This document shows positions 15,266 to 22,688 of a stretch of DNA of 64,000 bases, piece after piece (the first letter of the stretch is position 1; every line of letters starts with the position of its first letter). The translations under genes and the position numbers were made by a program. The notes below the pieces were generated by a model. That model was not told where the DNA came from and did no database searches. It saw only the letters and a list, made by a program, of their open reading frames with translations. The stretch covers positions 1 through 64,000 of the forward strand of contig DASYSE010000121.1 in the NCBI GenBank assembly GCA_036003705.1. The letters are read 5' to 3'. The DNA is from CALGFH01 sp036003705. Its GTDB lineage: Bacteria; Actinomycetota; CALGFH01.

Positions 15266-16323
15266 GCCGGCCTTTCGGCCCGATGCGCCGGGGCACCCCT
15301 CCGCGGTTCCCGGGACCCGTCCGCCTGGCGGGCCAGGTCCAGGGCGACGTCGAGGATCATGTCCTCCTGGCCGCCGACGACCCGGCGATTCCCCAATTCG
15401 AGCAGGATCTCGCCGACGTCGACCCCGTACCGGGCCGCCGCCCGCTGGGCGTGCAGCAGGAACGACCCGTACACCCCGGCGTAGCCGAGCAGCAGGCCGG
15501 CCCGGTCGATCACCCCCATCGCCGGCCGCAGGGGGCGGACCAGGTCCTCGGCCACGCCCATGGCGCGCAACGGGTCGACCCCGGTTGGCAGCCCGAGCTT
15601 GTCGCAGGTGGCCACCAGCACCTCGGTCGGGCAGTTGCCGGCGCCGGCGCCCAGGCCGGCGCAGCAGCCGTCGAGCTGGGCGGCGCCGACGTCCAGGGCG
15701 GCCAGCGAGTTGGCAACACCCAGCGAGAGGTTGTTGTGGGCGTGGTGGCCGACCTGGCAGCCGAGCCGCTCGGCCAGCAGGCCGACCCTGGCCCGGGCGT
15801 CGGCGGTGGTCATGGCCCCGGCCGAGTCGACCACATAGACGCAGTCGGCGCCGTAGGACTCCATCAGCCGGGCCTGGGCGAGCAGCTGCTCCGGCTCGGC
15901 CATGTGCGCCATCATGAGGAAGCCGACCGCCTCCATGCCGAGCCGCTTGGCCAGGCGGAGGTGCTGCTCGGCGATGTCGGCCTCGGTGCAGTGGGTGGCG
16001 ATCCGGGCCACCTGGACGCCGCGGTCGGCCATGTCGCGAAGGTCGTCGGCGACACCGATCCCCGGCAGCAGCAGCACCGCGATCCGGGCGGTGGTGGCGG
16101 CGGCCACGGCCGCCGACACCAGCTCGCGCTCGTCGGTCGCCGAGAAGCCGTAGTTGAACGACGAGCCGCCCAGCCCGTCGCCGTGGCTGACCTCGATGAC
16201 CGGCACCCCGGCGGCGTCCAGGCCACCGACGATGGTGCTGACCTGCTCGGCGGTGTACTGGTGGGACAGCGCGTGGGAGCCGTCACGCAGGGTCGAGTCG
16301 GTCAGCCGGAAGGCGGCGCTCAC
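15262..16323 (-). CDS. dmpG: 4-hydroxy-2-oxovalerate aldolase
   Basis: 353 residues. The TIM-barrel begins with RLTDSTLRDGSHALSHQYT (catalytic Arg-Asp and His, about 6-24). Metal ligands are the Asp of TLRDG and the histidines of GHHAHNNLSLGVANS (about 195-209). Other family segments are VIEVSHGDGLGGSSFNYG and GCCAGLGAGAGNCPTEVLV. It cleaves 4-hydroxy-2-oxovalerate to pyruvate and acetaldehyde, channelling the latter to the dehydrogenase encoded by the gene just upstream, with which it overlaps (ATGA). The protein is slightly longer than usual (about 340) because of a tail around GSREPRRGAP that is shared with the tail of the neighbouring dehydrogenase. Confidence 0.93.
   Translation of the reverse strand: MSAAFRLTDSTLRDGSHALSHQYTAEQVSTIVGGLDAAGVPVIEVSHGDGLGGSSFNYGFSATDERELVSAAVAAATTARIAVLLLPGIGVADDLRDMADRGVQVARIATHCTEADIAEQHLRLAKRLGMEAVGFLMMAHMAEPEQLLAQARLMESYGADCVYVVDSAGAMTTADARARVGLLAERLGCQVGHHAHNNLSLGVANSLAALDVGAAQLDGCCAGLGAGAGNCPTEVLVATCDKLGLPTGVDPLRAMGVAEDLVRPLRPAMGVIDRAGLLLGYAGVYGSFLLHAQRAAARYGVDVGEILLELGNRRVVGGQEDMILDVALDLARQADGSREPRRGAPAHRAERPA
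15287..15322 (-). repeat. 3'-tail repeat, copy in the aldolase gene
   Basis: On the minus strand this stretch encodes GSREPRRGAP at the aldolase C-terminus and resembles 16376-16412, which encodes GSGEPRRGAP in the acetaldehyde dehydrogenase. Both contain GGAACC, then a short spacer, then GGGGTGCCCCGG, with a small hairpin potential. Both lie immediately before a stop/start overlap. Confidence 0.5.
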
Positions 16324-17309
16324 GCCGGCATCCCTCCCCCACCGTTTGGGGCACCCCGTCGGTGAGGGCCGCCCATCACCGGGGCACCCCGTCGGGGTTC
16401 CCCGGACCCCTCCGGCACCCTCGCCTCGGCGATGGCCTCGCCGACCCGCACCGCGGCCGCGGTCATGATGTCGAGGTTGCCGGCGTATGCGGGCAGGTGG
16501 TCGCCCGCGCCCTCGACCTCGAGCAGGACCACCACCCTGGCCGCGGCCGGCCCGCCAGGGGTCCCGAACGGCCCCTCCTCGAACAACGGCGGGTTCTTCA
16601 GCCGGTAGCCGGGCACATACCGCGCGACCCGCTCGACCATGTCCCGGACGGCGGCGGCCACCGCCGCCTCGTCGTAGCCGTCGGGCAGGGCGCAGAACAC
16701 GGTGTTGCGCATCAGGATGGGCGGCTCGGCCGGGTTGAGGATGATGATCGCCTTGCCGTGCCGCGCGCCGCCGACCTCCTCCAGGGAGCGGGCGGTCGTG
16801 CGGGTGAACTCGTCGATGTTCTGGCGGGTGCCCGGCCCGGCCGAGCGGGAGGCGACCGTGGAGACGATCTCCGCGTACGGCACCGGGCTGGCACCGGCGA
16901 CGGCGGCCACGATCGGGGCGGTGGCCTGGCCGCCGCAGGTGATCAGGTTCAGGTTGGGGGCGTCCAGGTGGTCGCCGAGGTTGACCGAGGGCACCACCGG
17001 CGGCCCGAGCCTGGCCGGGGTCAGGTCGACGGCGGTGATCCCGGCCTCCCGCAGCCGCGGGGCGTTGGCGGCATGGACCCTGGCGCTGGTCGCCTCGAAG
17101 GCCAGGTCGATCTCGGCGGCGTGCGCCTCGACCCAGTCGATGCCGTCGGCGGTCGCCTCAACGCCCAGGTCCCGGGCGCGGGCCAGTCCCTCGCTGCCCG
17201 GGTCGATGCCGACCAGGGCCCGCAGCCGCAGGCTCGGCGAGCGCAGCAGCTTGTGCAGCAGGTCGGTGCCGATGTTCCCGGACCCGATGACGACGCAGGA
17301 CAGCGCCAC
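16320..17309 (-). CDS. dmpF: Acetaldehyde dehydrogenase (acylating)
   Basis: 329 residues. Rossmann motif VVIGSGNIGTDLLHKLL (about 6-22), Asp/Arg-containing loop EATSARVH, and catalytic Cys in NLNLITCGGQATAPIVAAV (about residue 127). The C-terminal substrate domain includes RQNIDEFTRTTARSL and NPAEPPILMRNTVF. It oxidises acetaldehyde with CoA and NAD to acetyl-CoA in a channelled complex with the aldolase. The C-terminus carries about 26 additional low-complexity residues (from GSGEPRRGAP to GGGGMPA). These contain the repeat shared with the aldolase tail and run into the ATGA overlap with the next gene. It is the third enzyme gene in the dmpE-F-G-H-I order. Confidence 0.93.
   Translation of the reverse strand: MALSCVVIGSGNIGTDLLHKLLRSPSLRLRALVGIDPGSEGLARARDLGVEATADGIDWVEAHAAEIDLAFEATSARVHAANAPRLREAGITAVDLTPARLGPPVVPSVNLGDHLDAPNLNLITCGGQATAPIVAAVAGASPVPYAEIVSTVASRSAGPGTRQNIDEFTRTTARSLEEVGGARHGKAIIILNPAEPPILMRNTVFCALPDGYDEAAVAAAVRDMVERVARYVPGYRLKNPPLFEEGPFGTPGGPAAARVVVLLEVEGAGDHLPAYAGNLDIMTAAAVRVGEAIAEARVPEGSGEPRRGAPVMGGPHRRGAPNGGGGMPA
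16376..16412 (-). repeat. 3'-tail repeat, copy in the acetaldehyde dehydrogenase gene
   Basis: This is the partner of 15287-15322. On the minus strand it reads a GGGGAACCCC / GGGGTGCCCCGG element, so ACCCC-GAC-GGGGT can fold back on itself. It extends the protein beyond the normal family C-terminus. Confidence 0.5.
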
Positions 17310-17311
17310 GG

Positions 17312-18163
17312 TCAGCCCCTCCCACGGACGACGACCAGCCCGACCGGCCCGAGCACGTCGAACTCGGCCCGGAACACGTCGCCGTCGGCCAGCGGCACCG
17401 AGGCGTGCAGGGCGCCGGTCATCACCACGTGCCCAGCCTGCAGGGTGGCCCCGAGCGGGTGCAGGGTGTTGGCCAGCCAGGCCACCGCATGGAGGGGGTC
17501 GCCGAGGGCGGCCGCGCCGGCGCCGGTGGCGACCAGCTCGCCGTTGCGGGTCAGGACCACCCCGACCAGCTTCGGGTCGAGCTGGTCCAGCGGGACCAGG
17601 CGGCTGGACAGCACGATATGGGCCGAAGATGCGAGGTCGGCGATGGTGTCGGCGAGCCTGATGCGCCAGTCGGCCACCCGCGAGTCGATGATCTCGACCG
17701 CGGCCACGGCACCGGCCGCGGCCAGCCGGACGTCGAGGGCGGTGCAGTTGGGCCCGGGCAGCGGCGCGCCGAGCACGATCGCGATCTCGGCCTCGACCTT
17801 CGGCTGGATCAGCCGGTCGAGATCGACCTGGACGCCGTCGGGGTGGACCCCGGCGGCCAGCACCGGGCCGTAGTCGGGCTGGTCGATGCCGAGCTGCTGC
17901 TGCATCGGGCGGCTGGTCAGGCCGAGCTTGTAGCCGACGATGTCGCCCTCACCGTCGGCCTGGAGCAGCTCGACCAGGCGGTGCTGGATGGCGTAGGCCT
18001 CGGCCGCGGTCAGCCCCGGCCGGGCCTCGGTCAGGGGCGGGACCGGGACGCGGTCGCGGCGGGCCTGATGCAGCGACCGGGCCAGCTCGTCGACCGGGAG
18101 GGCGGGCGCGACGCCTCCGGAGCCCCAGTCCACCGGCAGGCCGTCCGGTTCGGGCGCGGTCAT
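17312..18163 (-). CDS. dmpE: 2-hydroxypenta-2,4-dienoate (2-keto-4-pentenoate) hydratase
   Basis: 283 residues from ATG 18163. Hydratase signatures are VGYKLGLTSRPMQQQLGI (about 79-96), IQPKVEAEIAIVLG (metal-binding E-x-E, about 125-138), VEIIDSRVADWRI and VVMTGALHASVPLADGD. The enzyme adds water to 2-hydroxypenta-2,4-dienoate to give 4-hydroxy-2-oxovalerate, the substrate of the aldolase encoded two genes on. It is homologous to the decarboxylase at 14477-15265. The assignment follows the gene order E-F-G-H-I. Its start overlaps the IclR stop (ATGA), showing that the regulator is part of the same transcript. Confidence 0.87.
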   Translation of the reverse strand: MTAPEPDGLPVDWGSGGVAPALPVDELARSLHQARRDRVPVPPLTEARPGLTAAEAYAIQHRLVELLQADGEGDIVGYKLGLTSRPMQQQLGIDQPDYGPVLAAGVHPDGVQVDLDRLIQPKVEAEIAIVLGAPLPGPNCTALDVRLAAAGAVAAVEIIDSRVADWRIRLADTIADLASSAHIVLSSRLVPLDQLDPKLVGVVLTRNGELVATGAGAAALGDPLHAVAWLANTLHPLGATLQAGHVVMTGALHASVPLADGDVFRAEFDVLGPVGLVVVRGRG

Positions 18164-18966
18164 GACGCTCCCCGCACCCGGCGGTCGGCTCGGTGGCCGA
18201 GCTGCTCGGAGATGGCGTCGGCGGCCTGGGTCACCGACGCCCGGAAGAAGCGGCGCAGGGTGTCGCCGTTGACCCGCATGATCGGCCCGGCCACGCTCAC
18301 CGCGGCGATCACCTCGCCGCGGGCGTTGCGGATGGGGGCGGCGACGCTGGCCGCGCCGAGCTCGCTCTCGCCGATGTTCTCCGCCCACCCCTGCGCCCGG
18401 ACCCGCTCCAGCTCGGCCCGGAGCTGGGGCAGCGCGCAGATGGTGGCGTCGGTCCTGCGTTCCGGCCGCCAGCGCACCAGCAGCGCCTGCAGGCGCGGCT
18501 CGGGCAGGGAGGCCAGCAGCACCTTGCCGGTGCTGGTGCAATGGGCCCAGTTGCGATGGCCGACCCGGGCGAAGATCCCCAGCGTGTGCGGGCTCTCGAG
18601 GCGTAGGACGTAGACCACCTCCCGGCCGTCGAGGACCGCCACCTGCACCGTCTCCTTGGTGGCGTTGCGCAGCTCCTCGATGACGGTGGTGGCGGCGTCG
18701 TGCAGCACCCGGTGCACCGAGACCCGGGCGCCCAGCTCCCACATCATCAGGCCGAGGCGGTAGGTGCCGGTGGCCGGGTCGTGCTCCAGGATCCGCTCGG
18801 CGGTCAGGGTGGCCAGCAGCCGGTGCACGGTCGACTTGCCCAGCCCGAGCCTTCTGGACAGCTCGGTGACGCCAAGGTCCCCGTCGGCGGTCCCGAACTC
18901 CTTCAACAGCCGGGCCGCGTTCTGGACCGAGGACAGCCGCGACCCGTCACGCCCCGGCCCGGTCAC
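18160..18966 (-). CDS. IclR-family transcriptional regulator
   Basis: 268 residues from GTG 18966. The winged helix-turn-helix (about 10-70: SSVQNAARLLKEF, GVTELSRRLGLGKSTVHRLL) is followed by the IclR effector-binding domain (about 85-250: LRNATKETVQVAVLDGREVV, HCTSTGKVLLA, ASVAAPIRNARGEVIAAVSV). It closely fits IclR regulators of aromatic catabolism. It is translationally coupled to the unknown gene in front and the hydratase behind, so it controls, and is transcribed with, the meta-cleavage operon. A palindromic cluster at 19696-19726 in the divergent intergenic region is the most likely target. Confidence 0.9.
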   Translation of the reverse strand: MTGPGRDGSRLSSVQNAARLLKEFGTADGDLGVTELSRRLGLGKSTVHRLLATLTAERILEHDPATGTYRLGLMMWELGARVSVHRVLHDAATTVIEELRNATKETVQVAVLDGREVVYVLRLESPHTLGIFARVGHRNWAHCTSTGKVLLASLPEPRLQALLVRWRPERRTDATICALPQLRAELERVRAQGWAENIGESELGAASVAAPIRNARGEVIAAVSVAGPIMRVNGDTLRRFFRASVTQAADAISEQLGHRADRRVRGAS

Positions 18967-19664
18967 CTGCCCGCCCCTCGGAGGGCGCGCAGCAGGGCGG
19001 CGCGCAGCGCGGCCGGGTCGGTGGCCGCGGCCACGCCCTGGTCGCCGGGGGCGATCGCGCGGGCCAGCAGCGCCTGGGCGCGGACCAGCCCGGCGGTGGT
19101 CGCGCCGGCGAGCTCGTCGACCAGCGCCGCCTGGCCGGGCGCATGGGCCCGGATCGCCTCCAGGTCGCGGGCGGCGCCGGCGTGGGCGCTGGCCAGGCCG
19201 GTGCCGGCGTGGGTGGCGTGGTGCGGGGTCAGCTGGGAGCCGGGTTCGACCACCAGGTGGTACAGGTAGGTGCCGACCCCGAGCACACGGCGGACCTCGC
19301 CGGGGTCCGGCCCGTCGGCCTCGGCGACCAGGCCGAGCACCGGCAGCACCACCGGGTCGAAGAAGCGCAGCTCCCAGGCCAGCCCGTCGGCCTGCCCGGT
19401 CAGCTCGACCTCCTGGCCGACCGGGGCCGGGAACCGCTCTTCGGTCCCGATCACGTGCAGGTTGCGGGCACCGGCGGCGGCAACGGTGAGGTGCCGGGCC
19501 GACAGCAGCGGCATCCGGGCCTGCTCGGCCGGGGGCAGCAGGCGGGCCTGGGCCAGGTAGGCCTCGTGGACGGCGGCCACGAAGTCGGCCATCGCCTGGC
19601 GCATCTGCTCCGGACCGGCCGCCGGGGCGGCCGGTGGAGGGGGCGGAGGATCGGTCCGGCGCAT
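18963..19664 (-). CDS. Unknown protein at the head of the meta-cleavage operon
   Basis: 233 residues from ATG 19664. It opens with MRRTDPPPPPPAAP and continues with alpha-helical segments (EQMRQAMADFVAAVHEAYLAQ), a beta-rich middle (RHLTVAAAGARNLHVIG, GTYLYHLVVEPGSQLTPHH) and an Ala-rich helical C-terminus (DELAGATTAGLVRAQALLA). I recognise no catalytic motif. A glycine-containing THAGTGLASAH and several histidines in the middle could bind a ligand. It is the first gene of the operon and overlaps the IclR gene (GTGA), suggesting a function tied to the same pathway, such as a chaperone, oxygenase accessory or ligand-binding protein. Function is unassigned. Confidence 0.6.
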   Translation of the reverse strand: MRRTDPPPPPPAAPAAGPEQMRQAMADFVAAVHEAYLAQARLLPPAEQARMPLLSARHLTVAAAGARNLHVIGTEERFPAPVGQEVELTGQADGLAWELRFFDPVVLPVLGLVAEADGPDPGEVRRVLGVGTYLYHLVVEPGSQLTPHHATHAGTGLASAHAGAARDLEAIRAHAPGQAALVDELAGATTAGLVRAQALLARAIAPGDQGVAAATDPAALRAALLRALRGAGR

Positions 19665-19695
19665 CGTCCCGCGACCATAGCCCACGTTCCTCCAT

Positions 19696-19726
19696 GCGGG
19701 AAGGGACGCTATCCCGCGGAGCGGGA
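19696..19726. promoter_or_regulatory. Three GCGGGA/TCCCGC half-sites, candidate IclR operator
   Basis: GCGGGA (19696-19701), TCCCGC (19712-19717) and GCGGGA (19721-19726) occur in the 115-bp region between the divergent starts at 19664 and 19780. The latter two form a perfect inverted repeat around GGA, fifteen bases in all, the size expected of an IclR operator. One regulator bound here could control both catabolic operons. Confidence 0.45.
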
Positions 19727-19779
19727 CGCACCGTAACTTCTCCCCAGCGGTGCAGCCGCCGCTGTGGGAAGGAGCGCGC

Positions 19780-20691
19780 ATGGGGATCCTCCGGCTGTCG
19801 CACGTGGACGTGCGGGTGCCCGACCTGGACCTCGCCACCGCCTACTACACCGAGGTCATGGGCCTGCTCGAGGTCGAGCGGAACGCCACCGAGGTGTTCC
19901 TCAAGTGCTGGGACGAGACCGACCACCACTCGGTGCGGCTCGGCTACGCGCCCCGGGTCGGTCTGGACCTGATCAGCTTCAAGGTCGAGCAGGACGAGGA
20001 CCTGGCCGTGCTCGAGTCCCGGGTGGAGGCCTACGGCCTGCCGGTGCGCCGGGTCTCCCGCGGCGAGGCCGTCGGCCAGGGCGAGTCGATCCGCTTCGAG
20101 ACGCCATCGGGCCAGCTGATGGAGCTGGTCCGCGAGGTCGAGCGGGTCGGCGGGCTGCTGCCCAAGGTGAACCCGCCGCCGTTCCCGCCCCAGGGCCTGC
20201 GCGGCATCGCCCCGCCCCGGATCGACCATGTGCTGGTCACCGCCGAGGAGGTCGGCGAGGCGACCCGCTTCTACATGGAGGTGCTGGGGTTCCGGCTGAC
20301 CGAGCAGCTGCTGGACGGCAATGGCCACCAGATCGGCGTCTGGATGGAGCGCTCGCACTCCCCCCACGACCTGGCCGTGGTCACCGGGCCCAACGGCGGG
20401 CTGCACCATTTCGCGTTCTGGCTGGACGACTGGGACCACGTCCGCAAGGCGGCCGACATCCTGGCCTACAACGGCGTCCAGATCGACGTCGGCCCGACCC
20501 GCCACGGGATCACCCGCGGCAACACCATCTACTTCTTCGATCCGCTGGGGACCCGCAACGAGGTCTTCACCGGCGGCTACCGGCCCGACCCGGACTTCCC
20601 CACCATCACCTGGACCGAGGACAACATCGGCCGGGCGATCTTCTACTACGAGGGCGACCTGAACGAACGGTTCATGAAGGTCCACACCTGA
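19780..20691 (+). CDS. Catechol 2,3-dioxygenase-type extradiol dioxygenase (copy 1)
   Basis: 303 residues, two VOC repeats. The N-terminal non-catalytic repeat starts LRLSHVDVRVPDLDLATAYY. The C-terminal repeat carries the iron ligands: His in RIDHVLVTAEE (about 149), His in GGLHHFAFWLDDW (about 211-212) and Glu in TRNEVFTGGY (about 262). The C-terminus (WTEDNIGRAIFYYEGDLNER) matches XylE/DmpB-like type I.2 enzymes of about 307 residues. It would open catechol between C2 and C3 to 2-hydroxymuconic semialdehyde, feeding the divergent dmp-like operon. The ATG 19780 was chosen over the upstream in-frame ATG because it gives the conserved MGILRLSHV start shared with the paralogue. Its stop overlaps the next start (TGATG). 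Confidence 0.9.
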   Translation: MGILRLSHVDVRVPDLDLATAYYTEVMGLLEVERNATEVFLKCWDETDHHSVRLGYAPRVGLDLISFKVEQDEDLAVLESRVEAYGLPVRRVSRGEAVGQGESIRFETPSGQLMELVREVERVGGLLPKVNPPPFPPQGLRGIAPPRIDHVLVTAEEVGEATRFYMEVLGFRLTEQLLDGNGHQIGVWMERSHSPHDLAVVTGPNGGLHHFAFWLDDWDHVRKAADILAYNGVQIDVGPTRHGITRGNTIYFFDPLGTRNEVFTGGYRPDPDFPTITWTEDNIGRAIFYYEGDLNERFMKVHT

Positions 20692-21602
20692 TGGGCATCC
20701 TGCGCCTGTCCCACGTCGAGGTCCGGGTCCCCGACCTGGAGCTGGCCACCGCCTACTACACCGAGGTGCTGGGGCTGCTGGAGACGGGCCGGGAGCCGGA
20801 GCGGGTGTTCCTCAAATGCTGGGACGAGCACGAGCACCACTCGGTGATCCTGCGCTACGCCGCCACCTACGGGCTGGAGCACATGGGCTTCAAGGTCGAG
20901 CACGCCGACGATCTCGCCACCTACGAGCGGGCGGTCGAGCAGGACGGCGGCCGGGTGACCCGCCACGCCCGCGGCGAGCTGGCCCCTGGGCACGGCGAGG
21001 CGATCCGCTTCCAGACCCCGACCGGGCACCGCTGCGAGCTGGTCTGGGGGATGGAGAAGGTCGGCAACCTGCTCCCCCGCACCAACCCGCCGCCCCGGCC
21101 GATGGGGCTGGTCGGGATCTCGCCGCCGCGGCTGGACCACATCTTCGTCACCGCCGAGGACGTCGACGAGGGCACCAGGTTCTTCCGCGACGTCCTCGGG
21201 TTCCGGCTGACCGAGCAGATCCTGGCCGACGACGGGCACCGGCTGGCCAGCTGGCTGGAGGTGTCGCACACCCCCCACGACATCGCCCTGGTCACCGGGC
21301 CCAACGGCGGGCTGCACCATTTCGCGTTCTGGCTGGACGACTGGAACGACGTGCGCGACGCCGCCGACCTCCTCGCCTACCACGGGGTCCCCATCGACGC
21401 CGGCCCGACCCGCCACGGCGCCACCCGCGGCTACGCCGTCTACTTCTTCGACGCCGCCGGCAACCGCAACGAGGTGTTCACCGGCGGCTACTGGGTCGAC
21501 CCCGACCACGAACCGGTCACCTGGACCGAGGCCGAGATGGGCCGAGCCATCTTCTACTACGAAGGCGCCGTCAACCAGCGGTTCCTGACCGTGCACAGCT
21601 GA
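20691..21602 (+). CDS. Catechol 2,3-dioxygenase-type extradiol dioxygenase (copy 2)
   Basis: 303 residues, the same length and two-repeat design as the preceding gene. Ligands are His in RLDHIFVTAEDV, His in GGLHHFAFWLDDW and Glu in NRNEVFTGGYW. The first 20 residues and the active-site block are nearly identical to copy 1, while other segments differ (for example YEGAVNQRFLTVHS). Fifty-six consecutive bases around the second ligand are identical in the two genes (20378-20433 and 21289-21344). The pair arose by tandem duplication and may handle different substituted catechols or form a hetero-oligomer. A catechol product made by the downstream Rieske oxygenase/phosphatase set is the expected substrate. 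Confidence 0.9.
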   Translation: MGILRLSHVEVRVPDLELATAYYTEVLGLLETGREPERVFLKCWDEHEHHSVILRYAATYGLEHMGFKVEHADDLATYERAVEQDGGRVTRHARGELAPGHGEAIRFQTPTGHRCELVWGMEKVGNLLPRTNPPPRPMGLVGISPPRLDHIFVTAEDVDEGTRFFRDVLGFRLTEQILADDGHRLASWLEVSHTPHDIALVTGPNGGLHHFAFWLDDWNDVRDAADLLAYHGVPIDAGPTRHGATRGYAVYFFDAAGNRNEVFTGGYWVDPDHEPVTWTEAEMGRAIFYYEGAVNQRFLTVHS

Positions 21603-21627
21603 GCCGACCGAAGGGCGGTGGGGCGAG

Positions 21628-22688
21628 GTGGCCGAGGACCCGTCGCGCGAGCGCGACCGGCAGGCGCTGCCCCGCACCGAGCGTCCCGACGCGCCGCTGT
21701 ACCTGGCCAGCTATCTGCGGCGGCGTGCAAGGACGACCCCCGAGGCGGAAGAGGACGCCGACGCCACCACCCCGCTGTACCTGCGCCGGTTCCGGGAGCG
21801 GCGGGCCGACCGGACGCCCCGGACGCGCCGCCGCCGGTCTGGAACGGCGAACCGCTGGAGGTCACCCGGGCCTGGGCCGAGATCACCCGAACCAAGGAGA
21901 TCGTGCCACCGACGGCCGGCAGCTACCGGGTCGCCGCCCAGATCCACATCATCCGGCACGGCGAGACCCAGGGGTACTCCACCGAGAGCGGCCTGACCCC
22001 GCTCGGCGGCTGGCAGGCGCACCGGCGCGGGTTCGACCTGTCCAAGGGCATCCGCGACGGCGAACAGGTCCGGATCGTCTGCGCCGACACCAACCGGGCC
22101 CGCCAGACGGCCGAGCACCTCCACCGCGGCCTGCTGGACGGCCTGGACATGTGGCGGCGCGACGCCAAGGTGACCGAGCCCCGGCCGATGGCGGAGTTCC
22201 GCAACTTCCAGGTGGCCACCCCGGCAGGCCTGCGCGACGTGACCAGCGCGTTCCGGATGTACCACGCGCTGATGGAGGGCTTCGAGCGGGTCGCCCTCGG
22301 GGACCGCCCGATGTGGCTGGTCGAGCTGGACCGTTTCTGGAACGTCCAGCAGGGCGGCGCCGACCCCATCCACCACTGGATGACCATCCCGATGCTGCAT
22401 TTCGAGCCGCCGGCCAGCTGCGTGCGCCGGTTCTGGGCCGGGTTCCAGCGGCTGGTCGACGAGGCGCCGGGCGTGCGCATCCTGTGCGCCACCCACTCCG
22501 GCCCGATCCGCGCGTTCGCCGCCTGGGCGGTCGGCTACGACCCGGGCGAGCCCTACAACACCGAGGAAGTGGTGGTGAAGCTGAAGGAGGGCGCCGGCGA
22601 GGCCCTGGTCGCCTACCGTAACCGGGTGCAGGAGGTGCAGGTCCCGCCGACGGCCGGCCTGCCCGACTGGTGGGAGGGGATCCCATGA
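21628..22688 (+). pseudogene. Histidine-phosphatase (phosphoglycerate mutase-like) with a frameshift near 21,810-21,835
   Basis: From about 21,840 onward one frame encodes a histidine phosphatase: QIHIIRHGETQGYSTESG carries the RHGE nucleophile, ADTNRARQTAEHL the second Arg, and CATHSGPIRAFAAWAVG the second His. The natural N-terminus is in another frame: GTG 21628, MAEDPSRERDRQ, with two copies of a D/T-APLYL...LRRR motif. Losing one base around 21,810-21,835 explains the shift to the frame running PDAPPPVWNGEPLEV. Restored length is about 354 residues. It overlaps the following phosphotransferase gene (ATGA). I propose that it removes the phosphate from an aryl-phosphate intermediate, as CreD does in 4-cresol catabolism. 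Sequencing error is as likely as true decay. Confidence 0.72.
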
